The notes under the pieces: model-generated
Databases searched by the model: none
What the model was told of the DNA's origin: nothing
Seen by the model: only the letters and a program-made list of their open reading frames with translations
Translations under genes and position numbers: made by a program
Part shown: one piece after another, positions 56,834 through 64,000 of the stretch
Layout: every line of letters begins with the position of its first letter
Position numbering within the stretch: the first letter of the stretch is position 1
Assembly (NCBI RefSeq): GCF_900217815.1
Contig: NZ_OBMT01000012.1
Span: 38,624 to 102,623, forward strand
Direction of reading: 5' to 3'
DNA from: Rhodobacter maris
Lineage (GTDB): Bacteria; Pseudomonadota; Alphaproteobacteria; Rhodobacterales; Rhodobacteraceae
Length of the DNA: 64,000 nucleotides

Positions 56834-58192
56834 TTGGAACTGATTCTGAATTTCTTCAACTGGCTCAACGGCATCGTCTGGGGCGTGCCGATGATCGTCT
56901 TGATCATCGGCACCGGGCTTTTCCTGCAACTGCGCCTTGGCTTCATGCCGATCCGCAAACTCGTCTACGGCTTCCGGATGATCTGGAAAAGCCGCACCCC
57001 CGGCACCGAGGCGGAGGGCGAAATCACCCCCTACGCCGCGCTGATGACCGCGCTTTCGGGCACCATCGGCACCGGCAATATCGCCGGCGTCGCCACCGCC
57101 ATCGCGGTCGGCGGCCCGGGGGCGCTGTTCTGGATGTGGGTCACCGCCTTTGTCGGCATGGCGACGAAATATGCCGAAGTCGTCGTCGCGGTGAAATATC
57201 GCGAGGTCGATGACAAGGGCGAGCATGTCGGCGGCCCGATGTTTGCGATCAAGAACGGGCTCGGGCGGAACTGGCGCTGGCTCGGCACGGCGTTTGCGTT
57301 CTTCGGCGGGCTTGCGGGCTTTGGCATCGGCAACATGGTGCAGGCGAACGGCATTGCCGCGGCGATGCAGAATTCCTTCGGCCTCGAGACCTGGATCACC
57401 GGCGCCGTGCTGACCGCGATCACCGGGCTGGTGGTGCTCGGCGGCATCCGCCGCATCGGCGCGGTGGCCGAAAAGGTCGTGCCCTTCATGGCGATCGTCT
57501 ATCTGGTCTGCGTGATCTTCGTGCTGGCGATTTTTGCCGGCAACATCCCCTCGGCTTTCGCCACCATCGTCTCGGATGCTTTCACCGGCACCGCGGCGGC
57601 GGGCGGGTTCCTTGGCTCGACGATCCTGATGGCGATGCAAAAGGGCGTCGCGCGCGGCATCTTCTCCAACGAGGCGGGGCTTGGCACTGCGGGCATCGCG
57701 CAGGCCTCGGGCTCAACCTCGAACCCGGTGTTCTCGGGCGTAATCGGCATGATGGGCACCTTCATCGACACGGTGATCATCTGCACGCTGACGGGCCTTG
57801 CGATCATGGTCACCGGCGTCTGGACCGGCGGGGAAACCGGGGCGCTGCTCTCCTCGCAGGCGTTCGAGGCGGCGATGCCGGGGGTTGGCAAATATGTGCT
57901 GACGATTTGTCTCGCACTCTTTGCCTTCACCACCATCCTCGGCTGGGCCTATTACGCCGAGAAATGCTGGGAGTTCCTGCTTGGCACGATCAGCGAGAAG
58001 CCGTTCCGGATACTGTGGACGATCGCAGTGTTCTTCGGCGCGACGCTGAGCCTCGATTTCGCCTGGCTGGTGGCCGATACGCTCAATGCGCTGATGGCGA
58101 TTCCGAACCTGATCTCGCTGCTTCTCCTCTCGCCCGTCATCGTCAAGCTGACGCGCGACTACTTCGCCCAAGGCAACGAAGGCGGACACTGA
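56834..58192 (+). CDS. Alanine/amino-acid:sodium symporter, AGCS family
   Basis: A 452-residue inner-membrane carrier with about 11 hydrophobic helices. Family motifs are ALMTALSGTIGTGNIAGVATAIAVGGPGALFWMW (residues about 74-107), with the GTGNIAG signature of AGCS, ATKYAEVVVAVKYRE, GIFSNEAGLGTAGIAQAS, and WAYYAEKCWEFL. It imports D- or L-alanine, glycine or similar with sodium. The start is a TTG at 56834 with AAGGAGA upstream; frames starting earlier run through the dead M20 gene. An 11-bp perfect stem follows the stop. Confidence 0.92.
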   Translation: MELILNFFNWLNGIVWGVPMIVLIIGTGLFLQLRLGFMPIRKLVYGFRMIWKSRTPGTEAEGEITPYAALMTALSGTIGTGNIAGVATAIAVGGPGALFWMWVTAFVGMATKYAEVVVAVKYREVDDKGEHVGGPMFAIKNGLGRNWRWLGTAFAFFGGLAGFGIGNMVQANGIAAAMQNSFGLETWITGAVLTAITGLVVLGGIRRIGAVAEKVVPFMAIVYLVCVIFVLAIFAGNIPSAFATIVSDAFTGTAAAGGFLGSTILMAMQKGVARGIFSNEAGLGTAGIAQASGSTSNPVFSGVIGMMGTFIDTVIICTLTGLAIMVTGVWTGGETGALLSSQAFEAAMPGVGKYVLTICLALFAFTTILGWAYYAEKCWEFLLGTISEKPFRILWTIAVFFGATLSLDFAWLVADTLNALMAIPNLISLLLLSPVIVKLTRDYFAQGNEGGH

Positions 58193-58200
58193 CATCCGAC

Positions 58201-58232
58201 CGGCCGGGGCACCCTTTCGGCTGCCCCGGCCG
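58201..58232 (+). terminator. Hairpin after the AGCS symporter gene
   Basis: CGGCCGGGGCA (58201-58211) pairs perfectly with TGCCCCGGCCG (58222-58232) around a 10-base loop. No T-run follows, but position and strength suggest 3'-end formation. Confidence 0.55.
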
Positions 58233-58723
58233 ACGCCGGACGCCCCCGGATCGGCAAGCCACGATCCTTTGGACCCCATCTCTTTGGCAAGGAGCCGAAG
58301 GTGCAAAGGGGACCACGGTTGCGCGCCCCAGCCTCACGATGACCTGAAAACGGGGCCTATCTTCGGCCCTGTCGAGGCCATGACGCAGCTCATTGATTGG
58401 GCTGCGCTTTGCCGCGTCGCAACATGTCGCCGCGGTGCACCATGGGATCGCCTGCGCCCTGCTTGGCAGCGTCGGCATTCATATGGTCTTTCAAGCCTGA
58501 ACGCGCGGGGAGGAGGGGCCGCGCTCGTCCGCAACCCTCGGGGCTTTGCCCTGATCTCCAGAGGAGCAATGATCCTCTGGAAACATCCCTCCGGAGCGAC
58601 ATGATCATTGAGCACCGCATGAGATGGCCTTGAGCGCCCGGGCGACAACATGGCGACGGGGTTCGGAGCAGTTTTCGGATCCGCACAACCAGACTCGACT
58701 CCTTCAGACAAGCAGAGCAATCG
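58233..58723. other. Gap between AGCS symporter and histidine kinase, no gene supported
   Basis: About 490 bases. Several short frames exist on both strands but none has a ribosome site with a recognisable product. The plus-strand segment near 58420-58490 could be read as a tail such as AVHHGIACALLGSVGIHMVFQA, but it is too short to assign. TCCAGAGGA (58557-58565) and TCCTCTGGA (58573-58581) form a perfect nine-base inverted repeat. The region may be the scar of lost genes. Confidence 0.4.
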
Positions 58724-60136
58724 CTATCTGGCCGGCGGCTTTGCGCTTGGCAGGTTGCGCAGTTTTCTCGCTCTCTGATCGTCTGCTTCTGCAAAAATGA
58801 TCGATGCACAAAGGCCCGGGGCGCGGTTCTTCAGTATCAACTGCGCACCGTGGAGCTTGGCGATCGCCTCGACGAGGCTGAGCCCGAGCCCGCTGCCGGG
58901 GGTGTTGCGGCTGGCCTCAAGGCGCACGAACCGGGCCCGCACCCGGTCAAGATCCGCCTCGGGAATGCCCGGCCCGTCATCACAGACCGACACCACCGGG
59001 GCATGGCCGCCTTGCAAAGACAGCGTGATCCGCGCCGGTGGCGGACAATGGCGCAGCGCATTGTCGATCAGGTTCACCAAAGCCTGACCGAGGAGCGCGC
59101 GATCGCCTGCGACGTTCACAGCTCTGTCCACCTCAAGGCGCAACTCGTGCCCCATATCCTCGGCGCTGGCCAGCATCATCTCGAAAGCGTCCCGGCACAG
59201 CGCTTCCAGATCAACCTCTTGAGGCGAAATCGCCACCATCCCCGCCTGCATCCGCGCAAGCCGCAAGATCGCATCGAACGTGGCCGAGATCTGGTCCAGA
59301 TCGGCAAGCGCGCTGCCGATCTCTGTGCGCGTGGGGGCGGGCAGCGTGCGATCCAGAGCGACGGGCTCGAGCCTGAGCCGCAGCCGTCCAAGCGGCGCGC
59401 GCAGATCATGGGCGACATCGGTCGAGACCTGCCGGATCGCCGAGATCCCGGCCTCAAGCCGATCAAGCGCGGCATCAACGCTTTGCGCGAGCCGGGTCAG
59501 GTCATCACGCCCATGATCGCGGATGCGCAGATCGTGCCGCCCCGCACCAACAGCATCGAGCACCTGCTCCATCCACCCGATCCGGGCCTCGGTGCGCCGC
59601 GCAATGACGATTGCAAAAGCCGTCGACAGAAGCGCCGCAAGCCCGAGCGCCCAGCCAAAACTGCCCGCCAGAATCTCGGTCTGCTCATGCAGCCAGTCAG
59701 CGTCATGCCCGGTCATCACCCAGCCTTCAGGGATCAGAAGGCCATAGGCAACAAAGCGCTTGGGCAGGCCCGGACCGTCGAGCGCCAGCGTGAGATCGGT
59801 GCCGGTGCGCAAATAGCGCAGGCCCTCGAACGGCGCCACAACACGGGCATTGCCTTCGACCGCCCCGCCCGCTGCGGGCAGATAGGCGACAATCTGCGCC
59901 CCGTCGCGGCTCACCGAAGCCAAAGCCGCCACCTGCGCGCTCAGATCCTCCAGATCGCCTTCCCTTGGCGCAAGCGCGAGGGCGCGGGTATCCGCCTCGA
60001 CCTCGCTTTCGAGCCGATGCGCCATACCGCGCGATTGCAGCTCATAGGCCAAGCCTCCGGCGACGAGCGCGGCGAGGATGAACACTGCGGAGATCACCAG
60101 CGCAAAGCGCATCGACCATGTGACCGTGCGCCTCAT
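58724..60136 (-). CDS. Sensor histidine kinase
   Basis: A 470-residue membrane kinase. Two hydrophobic segments (residues about 9-31 and 159-179) bracket a periplasmic sensor of roughly 130 residues. A HAMP-like linker follows (RIGWMEQVLDAVGAGRHDLRI). The H-box DVAHDLRAPLGRLRLRLE carries the phosphorylated H243. The ATP lid has N-box LVNLIDNALRHC, G1 VCDDGPGIPEAD and G2 NTPGSGLGLSLVEAIAKLH. The ligand is unknown. It follows the response regulator with a four-base overlap, so both come from one message. The pair is divergent from a PAP2 phosphatase. Confidence 0.94.
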   Translation of the reverse strand: MRRTVTWSMRFALVISAVFILAALVAGGLAYELQSRGMAHRLESEVEADTRALALAPREGDLEDLSAQVAALASVSRDGAQIVAYLPAAGGAVEGNARVVAPFEGLRYLRTGTDLTLALDGPGLPKRFVAYGLLIPEGWVMTGHDADWLHEQTEILAGSFGWALGLAALLSTAFAIVIARRTEARIGWMEQVLDAVGAGRHDLRIRDHGRDDLTRLAQSVDAALDRLEAGISAIRQVSTDVAHDLRAPLGRLRLRLEPVALDRTLPAPTRTEIGSALADLDQISATFDAILRLARMQAGMVAISPQEVDLEALCRDAFEMMLASAEDMGHELRLEVDRAVNVAGDRALLGQALVNLIDNALRHCPPPARITLSLQGGHAPVVSVCDDGPGIPEADLDRVRARFVRLEASRNTPGSGLGLSLVEAIAKLHGAQLILKNRAPGLCASIIFAEADDQRARKLRNLPSAKPPAR

Positions 60137-60807
60137 GCTGGCTCAAACACGTAGCCGATGCCGTGCAGCGTGCTCAGATAGGGCGTGGCGAAGGGCTTGT
60201 CGATCTTCGCGCGCAGGCGGCTGATATGGGTCTCGACCACGCTGGTTTTCGGGTCGAAATGAATGTCCCACACCGCCTCGAGCAAGATCGTTTTCGTCTG
60301 CACCCGGCCCGGGCGCTCCATGAAATGCTTCAAGAGCAGGAATTCGCGCGGTTGCAGCTCGATCTTTTGCCCCGCCCGCCAAGCCTCGCGCGAGAGCAGA
60401 TCGAGCCTGAGATCGCCCTGCACAAGTTCGGTCACCTCCGCGCGCAAGGCCGGGCGGCGCGCGATCGTGTCGATCCGCGCCAGAAGCTCGACGAAGGCGA
60501 AGGGCTTGACCATGTAATCATCCGCTCCCGCGCGCAGCCCCGCCACCTTGTCCTCGACGCTGTCCATCGCGGTGAGCAGGATCGCGGGCGTGTCGATCTG
60601 CGCCGCACGCAGGGCCTTGAGCAAGGCAAGTCCGTCGAGCCCGGGCATCATCCGGTCGAAGATGAAAAACTCATAAGGCATCCCCGTCGCCTGTGTGAGC
60701 GCCTCGCGCCCGTCGCGCAACAGGTCGACGGCATGGCCCTCCCGCGCAAGCCCCTTGCGCAAATAGGCGCCGGTCTCGGCATCATCTTCGGCAATCAGAA
60801 TTTTCAT
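60133..60807 (-). CDS. OmpR/PhoB-family response regulator
   Basis: A 224-residue regulator. The receiver domain has acidic pocket EDD at 7-9, phospho-acceptor D51 in FFIFDRMMPGLDG, T79-region LLTAMDS, and K101 in YMVKPFAF. The C-terminal winged helix (about 125-222) shows LSREAWRAGQKIELQPREFLLLKHFMERPGRVQTKTILLEAVWD and VVETHISRLRAKIDKPF. It is the first gene of the two-component operon, read leftward into its kinase. The 200-base gap to the divergent PAP2 gene contains an AT-rich near-palindrome that may be its binding site. Confidence 0.95.
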   Translation of the reverse strand: MKILIAEDDAETGAYLRKGLAREGHAVDLLRDGREALTQATGMPYEFFIFDRMMPGLDGLALLKALRAAQIDTPAILLTAMDSVEDKVAGLRAGADDYMVKPFAFVELLARIDTIARRPALRAEVTELVQGDLRLDLLSREAWRAGQKIELQPREFLLLKHFMERPGRVQTKTILLEAVWDIHFDPKTSVVETHISRLRAKIDKPFATPYLSTLHGIGYVFEPA

Positions 60808-60867
60808 GGCGACAGTTTCTTTCGGATGCTTGCTTCTGTCACGCGCGATCCGCGCCCGGCTGATCCA

Positions 60868-60888
60868 TTTCTTACGATTTTGTAAAGA
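60868..60888. promoter_or_regulatory. Possible response-regulator binding site
   Basis: TTTCTTACGATTTTGTAAAGA is a near-palindrome (TCTTAC and GTAAAGA around GATTTT) in an otherwise GC-rich gap. It lies 61 bases upstream of the regulator start and 127 bases upstream of the PAP2 start. It could also contain a -10 element. Evidence is sequence pattern only. Confidence 0.3.
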
Positions 60889-61014
60889 CCACGTCAGGCG
60901 CGCACGACAGGGGCCGCAATACTCTAAAGGCGCTCTGATCTCAGGCTGCCCGCGAGGATTTCCGATGATGCTCTCCCCGTTTCCCCCTGTTTGCGATGCG
61001 AGGACGTGGCCGTG

Positions 61015-61866
61015 ATGCGGCTGACGGGCGGCGTGCGGCCACAGGCTCCGTTACGGCGCCACGCGATGCGCCCGGCAAACCTGCTCGCGCTTTGCTTTGC
61101 AACGCTTCTCGGGCTCTGGCTTCTGCTCGCTCTTGCGTTCCTCCACGGCAGCGCCCTCATCGCTCTTGATACCGAACTGGCACGTTTCATGACGCAACTC
61201 TGGAGCCCGCCGGGTCTGGCAGCCTTCACCCGCATCACCGCGCTCGGCGATCCGGCGGTCGCTAGCGCCCTGTTCGGGCTTATCTCGTTCTGGGCACTGT
61301 TGCGGCGGCGCCCCGGGCTCGTCCTCGGGGTTCTGGTCGCGATTATCGCCGAACTCGCCACCGTTTCGATGGCCAAACACGGCTTTGCCCGTCCGCGTCC
61401 GGAGTTTGGCTACTTCATGGAAACGTCGGGCAGCTTCCCCTCGGGGCATTCTGCCTTTGGCGTCGCCTTTTACGGGATGCTGTTTTACAGCCTGTGGCGG
61501 CTGGGGCAGTTGCGCGGCTTCCTCGCCTTTGCGCTTGGCGCGATGACGGCCGTTTTCGTCGGCCTGAGCCGCCTTTATCTCGTGTCGCATTATCTGTCTG
61601 ACGTGCTGGCGGGCTGGGTTCTGGGCGGTATGTGCCTGATTGTCGGGATCGCTGCGGCACAATGGTTCTCGCGCGATACCGCGCGCCTCTTTCGCGCCCT
61701 TCCCCGCTGGCAATGGGCCTTCGCCTGGCTCCTCTCGCTTGGGCTGCTCGGAACGGCGGGTCTTTACGACATGCGCTATTCCAAGCCGCTCCGGGCTGCC
61801 GCAACGGCAAACATCGTGCTGGCCGAAAGCACCGCCCCTGCAGAGCGAACGGAAGCCCCGCGCTAG
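61015..61866 (+). CDS. PAP2 family membrane phosphatase
   Basis: A 283-residue inner-membrane phosphatase with about six helices. The three-part PAP2 active site is complete: KHGFARPRP (KxxxxxxRP) at about residue 122, SGSFPSGHSAFG (PSGH) at about 139, and SRLYLVSHYLSDV (SRxxxxxHxxxD) at about 185. It should remove phosphates from undecaprenyl pyrophosphate, phosphatidate or lipid A on the periplasmic side. The C-terminal 45 residues, after a last helix, are not conserved. The ATG at 61015 is chosen with GAGG upstream; an ATG at 61066 starts just before the first helix. It is divergent from the two-component operon, a likely regulator of it. Confidence 0.9.
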   Translation: MRLTGGVRPQAPLRRHAMRPANLLALCFATLLGLWLLLALAFLHGSALIALDTELARFMTQLWSPPGLAAFTRITALGDPAVASALFGLISFWALLRRRPGLVLGVLVAIIAELATVSMAKHGFARPRPEFGYFMETSGSFPSGHSAFGVAFYGMLFYSLWRLGQLRGFLAFALGAMTAVFVGLSRLYLVSHYLSDVLAGWVLGGMCLIVGIAAAQWFSRDTARLFRALPRWQWAFAWLLSLGLLGTAGLYDMRYSKPLRAAATANIVLAESTAPAERTEAPR

Positions 61867-62081
61867 CGGGCCAAAGCGCCGCGCATCCGGTCAACCGAGC
61901 TGATCGTCAACGAAGAGCGCCGCAACTTGCGCTCACCCGGAGAGACCCGATGTTGCAGAGACCCGCGTCCGCGCCCGCGGCTTTCAACCGACACACCCGC
62001 CCCAAAGGGAATATATCTTCATCGCCCGCTGTCACGCTCGCCCCCTACTTACCCCGCCATTACGCAGCAAAACCCGGCACG

Positions 62082-63821
62082 TTAGAACAGGAAAGCGTCG
62101 ATATCATCGCCATCCGTGGCAGGTGGAGGCTCGGCTTTGGGGGGCGTCGTCGGCACGGTGCCGGTGATCCGGTCATGGATCTCGCGCTCCTTATGCATTG
62201 TGTAATGCGAGCGTATCGTGCCCAGAGCCGCCTCATCGACGCCGCCATCCGCCGCTTGAGCCTCAATCCCTGCGGATGTGATCGCTTCGGCCAGATCCGA
62301 CCAGTTGCGGCCGCCTGCCGATATCTCGCGTGTCTGCTTGGCTGTCGCATCAAGCAGAACCGACGCCTTGGGACAGGATTCGGCGAGGAGCTGAGTATTG
62401 GTCGACAGCCGTGACAGCACCGCCTCAAGTCGGCCCGAGGCCGCGAGCGGTGCCCCAGTCAGATCTCTGCCCTCGAATTGAGACGCGCGCCGACGCGCGG
62501 CCTCGATGGCGCTTTGGGCTCCCGCGAGGATCCCGCGCACCTTTGTCGCGGCTGCGCTGGTATCGCGCGCGAGCCCGCCAACTTCGGCCGCGATGACGCG
62601 CAGCCCGCTCGCGCGATCGCCCAGACCGCTGCAGCGCACCGCCATGTTGAGGCCGAGGAGCCTCACATCCCGCTCGAGCCGCTCAAGCTGATCGATTTGC
62701 GCCAGCATTTCGCTCATCGCATTTGCGGCGCTTTCACTCAACTTTTGGGCGTTCGCGCGGTTCTCAGCCTCCTTGCGCAGGAGCGGGCCGAGCGACTGAA
62801 GGTCTGCCGCGAGTGCGGCGAGCGCGAGGCTGCTGTCGGCGATGGATTTCCCGGCGCGGCTGGTTCCGTCGTTGAGCACCTGGCCGGCATCGTCACGCAG
62901 AAGGTCTATGGCAGAGTGAAGCGTTCGGATCTCGTCGAGAAAATCGGTATTCGTGGACTGGATCTGGGCCGAAGCAAGACGCCAGAGCATGGCGACGGTT
63001 GCACCCGGAGTTTCCCCGCTGCGCTCCGCGATCCGCGCGAGGATCTCCTCGACATGCTCAAGCCGCTGGCGCGTGCCGTCGCCCACCTGTGTCGCCATGA
63101 TGGCATCGCCGATCCGCGCCCCGATGCTTGCGGCGAGGCCTGCCGAGCGTTTGGCATGATCCGCCGCCTGCACGCGCTGCGCCTCGACAAGGCGCAGATG
63201 ACCCTCCAGATGCTGCGCGATCGTAGCCATCGTGCTGGCATAATCTCTGCCGAAATCGCCCTGAAGCTGGAGGCTTTCGGCCACCGTGCGGGCCACTCTG
63301 CCCTGCACATTGGTGATCTTGCCGACGGTCGCCTTCGCGCCGCGCGAGATCTGGATCATCTCTTCGGTGAAAGCCATCATGTCGGTCTGACTTGTGCCGA
63401 GTGCCGCGGCGACGATGCGCGCGTTGATGGCCACGAGCTCCAGAAGACGGATCGCCTTCTCGGTTTCGTCGAGCGGCGCGCGCAACGCATGCGTGGTTTC
63501 GGCGAGCTGTTCGAATTCGACATTGCCCGCAGACATGGCCGAGATGATGGTGCCGACCTCGCTGCGCAAGGCATCGATCGAGCTTACAGCCGAGAGGAAA
63601 TCTTCCCCCTCGAATTCGGCCGCCATCGCACGATGCGCGCCCGACACGGCCTCAAGCAGCCGCGCGGCCGCAACGAGGTTGCCACCCATCGCCAGAAAGG
63701 CGCGTTCGATTTCCTCGCGTGGCTGTGCAACGCGCGCTGCGAGGGCGGCCACGTCAGGGTTCGTGCCCTGCGCGGCTTCGGTCGGCCCCTCCGAAAAACG
63801 CACCGCAGGAAGCGCGCTCAT
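62082..63821 (-). CDS. Soluble methyl-accepting-chemotaxis-like protein
   Basis: A 579-residue, mostly alpha-helical protein with no membrane segment. Long heptad-like stretches cover residues 90-460. Within them [28 protein letters not shown] (about 415-442) resembles the hairpin tip of chemoreceptors (GxxGRGFAVVAxEVRxLA). The rest departs from typical receptors and has a proline-rich, acidic tail ending [11 protein letters not shown] infer a divergent cytoplasmic chemoreceptor or a protein that interacts with the Che array. Its ATG overlaps the upstream cheB stop as ATGA, implying joint expression. The 215 bases after its stop (61867-62081) contain no supported gene. Confidence 0.75.
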   Translation of the reverse strand: MSALPAVRFSEGPTEAAQGTNPDVAALAARVAQPREEIERAFLAMGGNLVAAARLLEAVSGAHRAMAAEFEGEDFLSAVSSIDALRSEVGTIISAMSAGNVEFEQLAETTHALRAPLDETEKAIRLLELVAINARIVAAALGTSQTDMMAFTEEMIQISRGAKATVGKITNVQGRVARTVAESLQLQGDFGRDYASTMATIAQHLEGHLRLVEAQRVQAADHAKRSAGLAASIGARIGDAIMATQVGDGTRQRLEHVEEILARIAERSGETPGATVAMLWRLASAQIQSTNTDFLDEIRTLHSAIDLLRDDAGQVLNDGTSRAGKSIADSSLALAALAADLQSLGPLLRKEAENRANAQKLSESAANAMSEMLAQIDQLERLERDVRLLGLNMAVRCSGLGDRASGLRVIAAEVGGLARDTSAAATKVRGILAGAQSAIEAARRRASQFEGRDLTGAPLAASGRLEAVLSRLSTNTQLLAESCPKASVLLDATAKQTREISAGGRNWSDLAEAITSAGIEAQAADGGVDEAALGTIRSHYTMHKEREIHDRITGTVPTTPPKAEPPPATDGDDIDAFLF

Positions 63822-64000
63822 GCCGGTTTGACCGTTTCGATCGGCGTGTGACGGATCTGCACGATCGCCTGCGCCATGCGCGAGAGCGGCAGAACCTTCA
63901 TCGCCGCGCCGCGCTCGATCGCTTCCTTCGGCATGCCAAAGACGATGCAGCTTTCTTCATCCTGGGCAATTGTCGTTCCACCTGCCTGACGGATTTCAAG
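63818..64000 (-). CDS. cheB: Chemotaxis methylesterase CheB, C-terminal fragment
   Basis: The window ends inside this gene; only the last 60 codons are visible, ending in a stop at 63818-63820. They read [22 protein letters not shown], then [20 protein letters not shown]. This matches the end of the CheB catalytic domain ([23 protein letters not shown]...G). CheB removes methyl groups from chemoreceptors and deamidates glutamines. The stop overlaps the start of the receptor-like gene by two bases. The receiver domain and catalytic serine lie outside the window. Confidence 0.85.
   Translation of the reverse strand, partial: LEIRQAGGTTIAQDEESCIVFGMPKEAIERGAAMKVLPLSRMAQAIVQIRHTPIETVKPA

Noticed and set aside
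58390..58809. 139-codon minus-strand frame overlapping the histidine kinase 3' end
   Set aside because: It overlaps a certain gene, lacks a ribosome site and shows no domain.
61951..62414. Plus-strand frame with an ATG at 61951 after the PAP2 gene, preceded by GGAGAGA
   Set aside because: Despite the ribosome-site-like bases, most of the frame is antisense to the receptor-like gene and its product has no recognisable features.

Overview
The window reads as a stretch of chromosome from a high-GC alphaproteobacterium of the Rhodobacter/Cereibacter group (Rhodobacteraceae). The evidence is a trp-moa-lexA cluster of the rhodobacterial type, a LexA operator made of GAAC-N7-GAAC repeats, a one-cysteine DksA, an aerobic CobS/CobT cobaltochelatase, the start of a B12-dependent ribonucleotide reductase, and the GC-rich codon pattern. 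Most of it is ordinary housekeeping chromosome. The disturbed parts lie at 45.6-46.2 kb, 52.3-52.8 kb and 56.0-56.8 kb, which hold broken insertion-sequence and gene remnants.

Layout. 0-2.8 kb: 5' end of nrdJ with a long leader, tRNA-Pro(UGG), DUF192 and double cold-shock-domain genes, pdxH. 2.9-8.1 kb: fabI, a LysE-type exporter, gpt, an aminotransferase, a PpiD-like foldase. 8.1-16.2 kb: trpE, an antisense yibQ, then the overlapping run trpG-trpD-trpC-moaC-moeA, and lexA behind its own SOS promoter. 16.2-25.8 kb: comEC, gltX, gltA, two small genes, sdaA, lpdA, DUF924. 25.9-36.2 kb: an MFS carrier, queA coupled to a giant AsmA-like protein, bcp, an M23 peptidase overlapping a bactofilin, and tig. 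36.3-45.6 kb: prfC, a small C2H2 zinc-finger-like protein, xth, an Hsp70-like protein, a flavin monooxygenase, dksA, a MoxR ATPase and a DUF4445 Fe-S/ASKHA protein. 45.6-52.8 kb: cobS, an FMN reductase, cobT and an aminopeptidase P, flanked on both sides by decayed IS5-family remnants. 52.8-58.2 kb: a dimethylglycine-dehydrogenase-like enzyme with a divergent HTH-cupin regulator, a truncated MarR-like gene, a dead M20 amidohydrolase and an AGCS amino-acid symporter. 58.7-64 kb: a two-component system divergent from a PAP2 phosphatase, then a soluble chemotaxis-like protein translationally coupled to cheB, which runs off the window.

How the genes work together. Tryptophan and molybdenum-cofactor synthesis form one translationally coupled run. 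A cobalamin theme recurs: nrdJ uses B12, CobS/CobT insert cobalt, and the DUF4445 protein resembles reductive activators of corrinoid proteins. The M23-bactofilin pair suggests a cytoskeleton-guided cell-wall module. The DMGDH-cupin pair suggests regulated catabolism of methylated amines. I found no CRISPR array, prophage, intact transposon or clearly new multi-gene system. The best candidates for follow-up are the C2H2-finger small protein, the operator array at the DMGDH-cupin junction, the M23-bactofilin pair and the three-hairpin gap between dksA and the MoxR gene.
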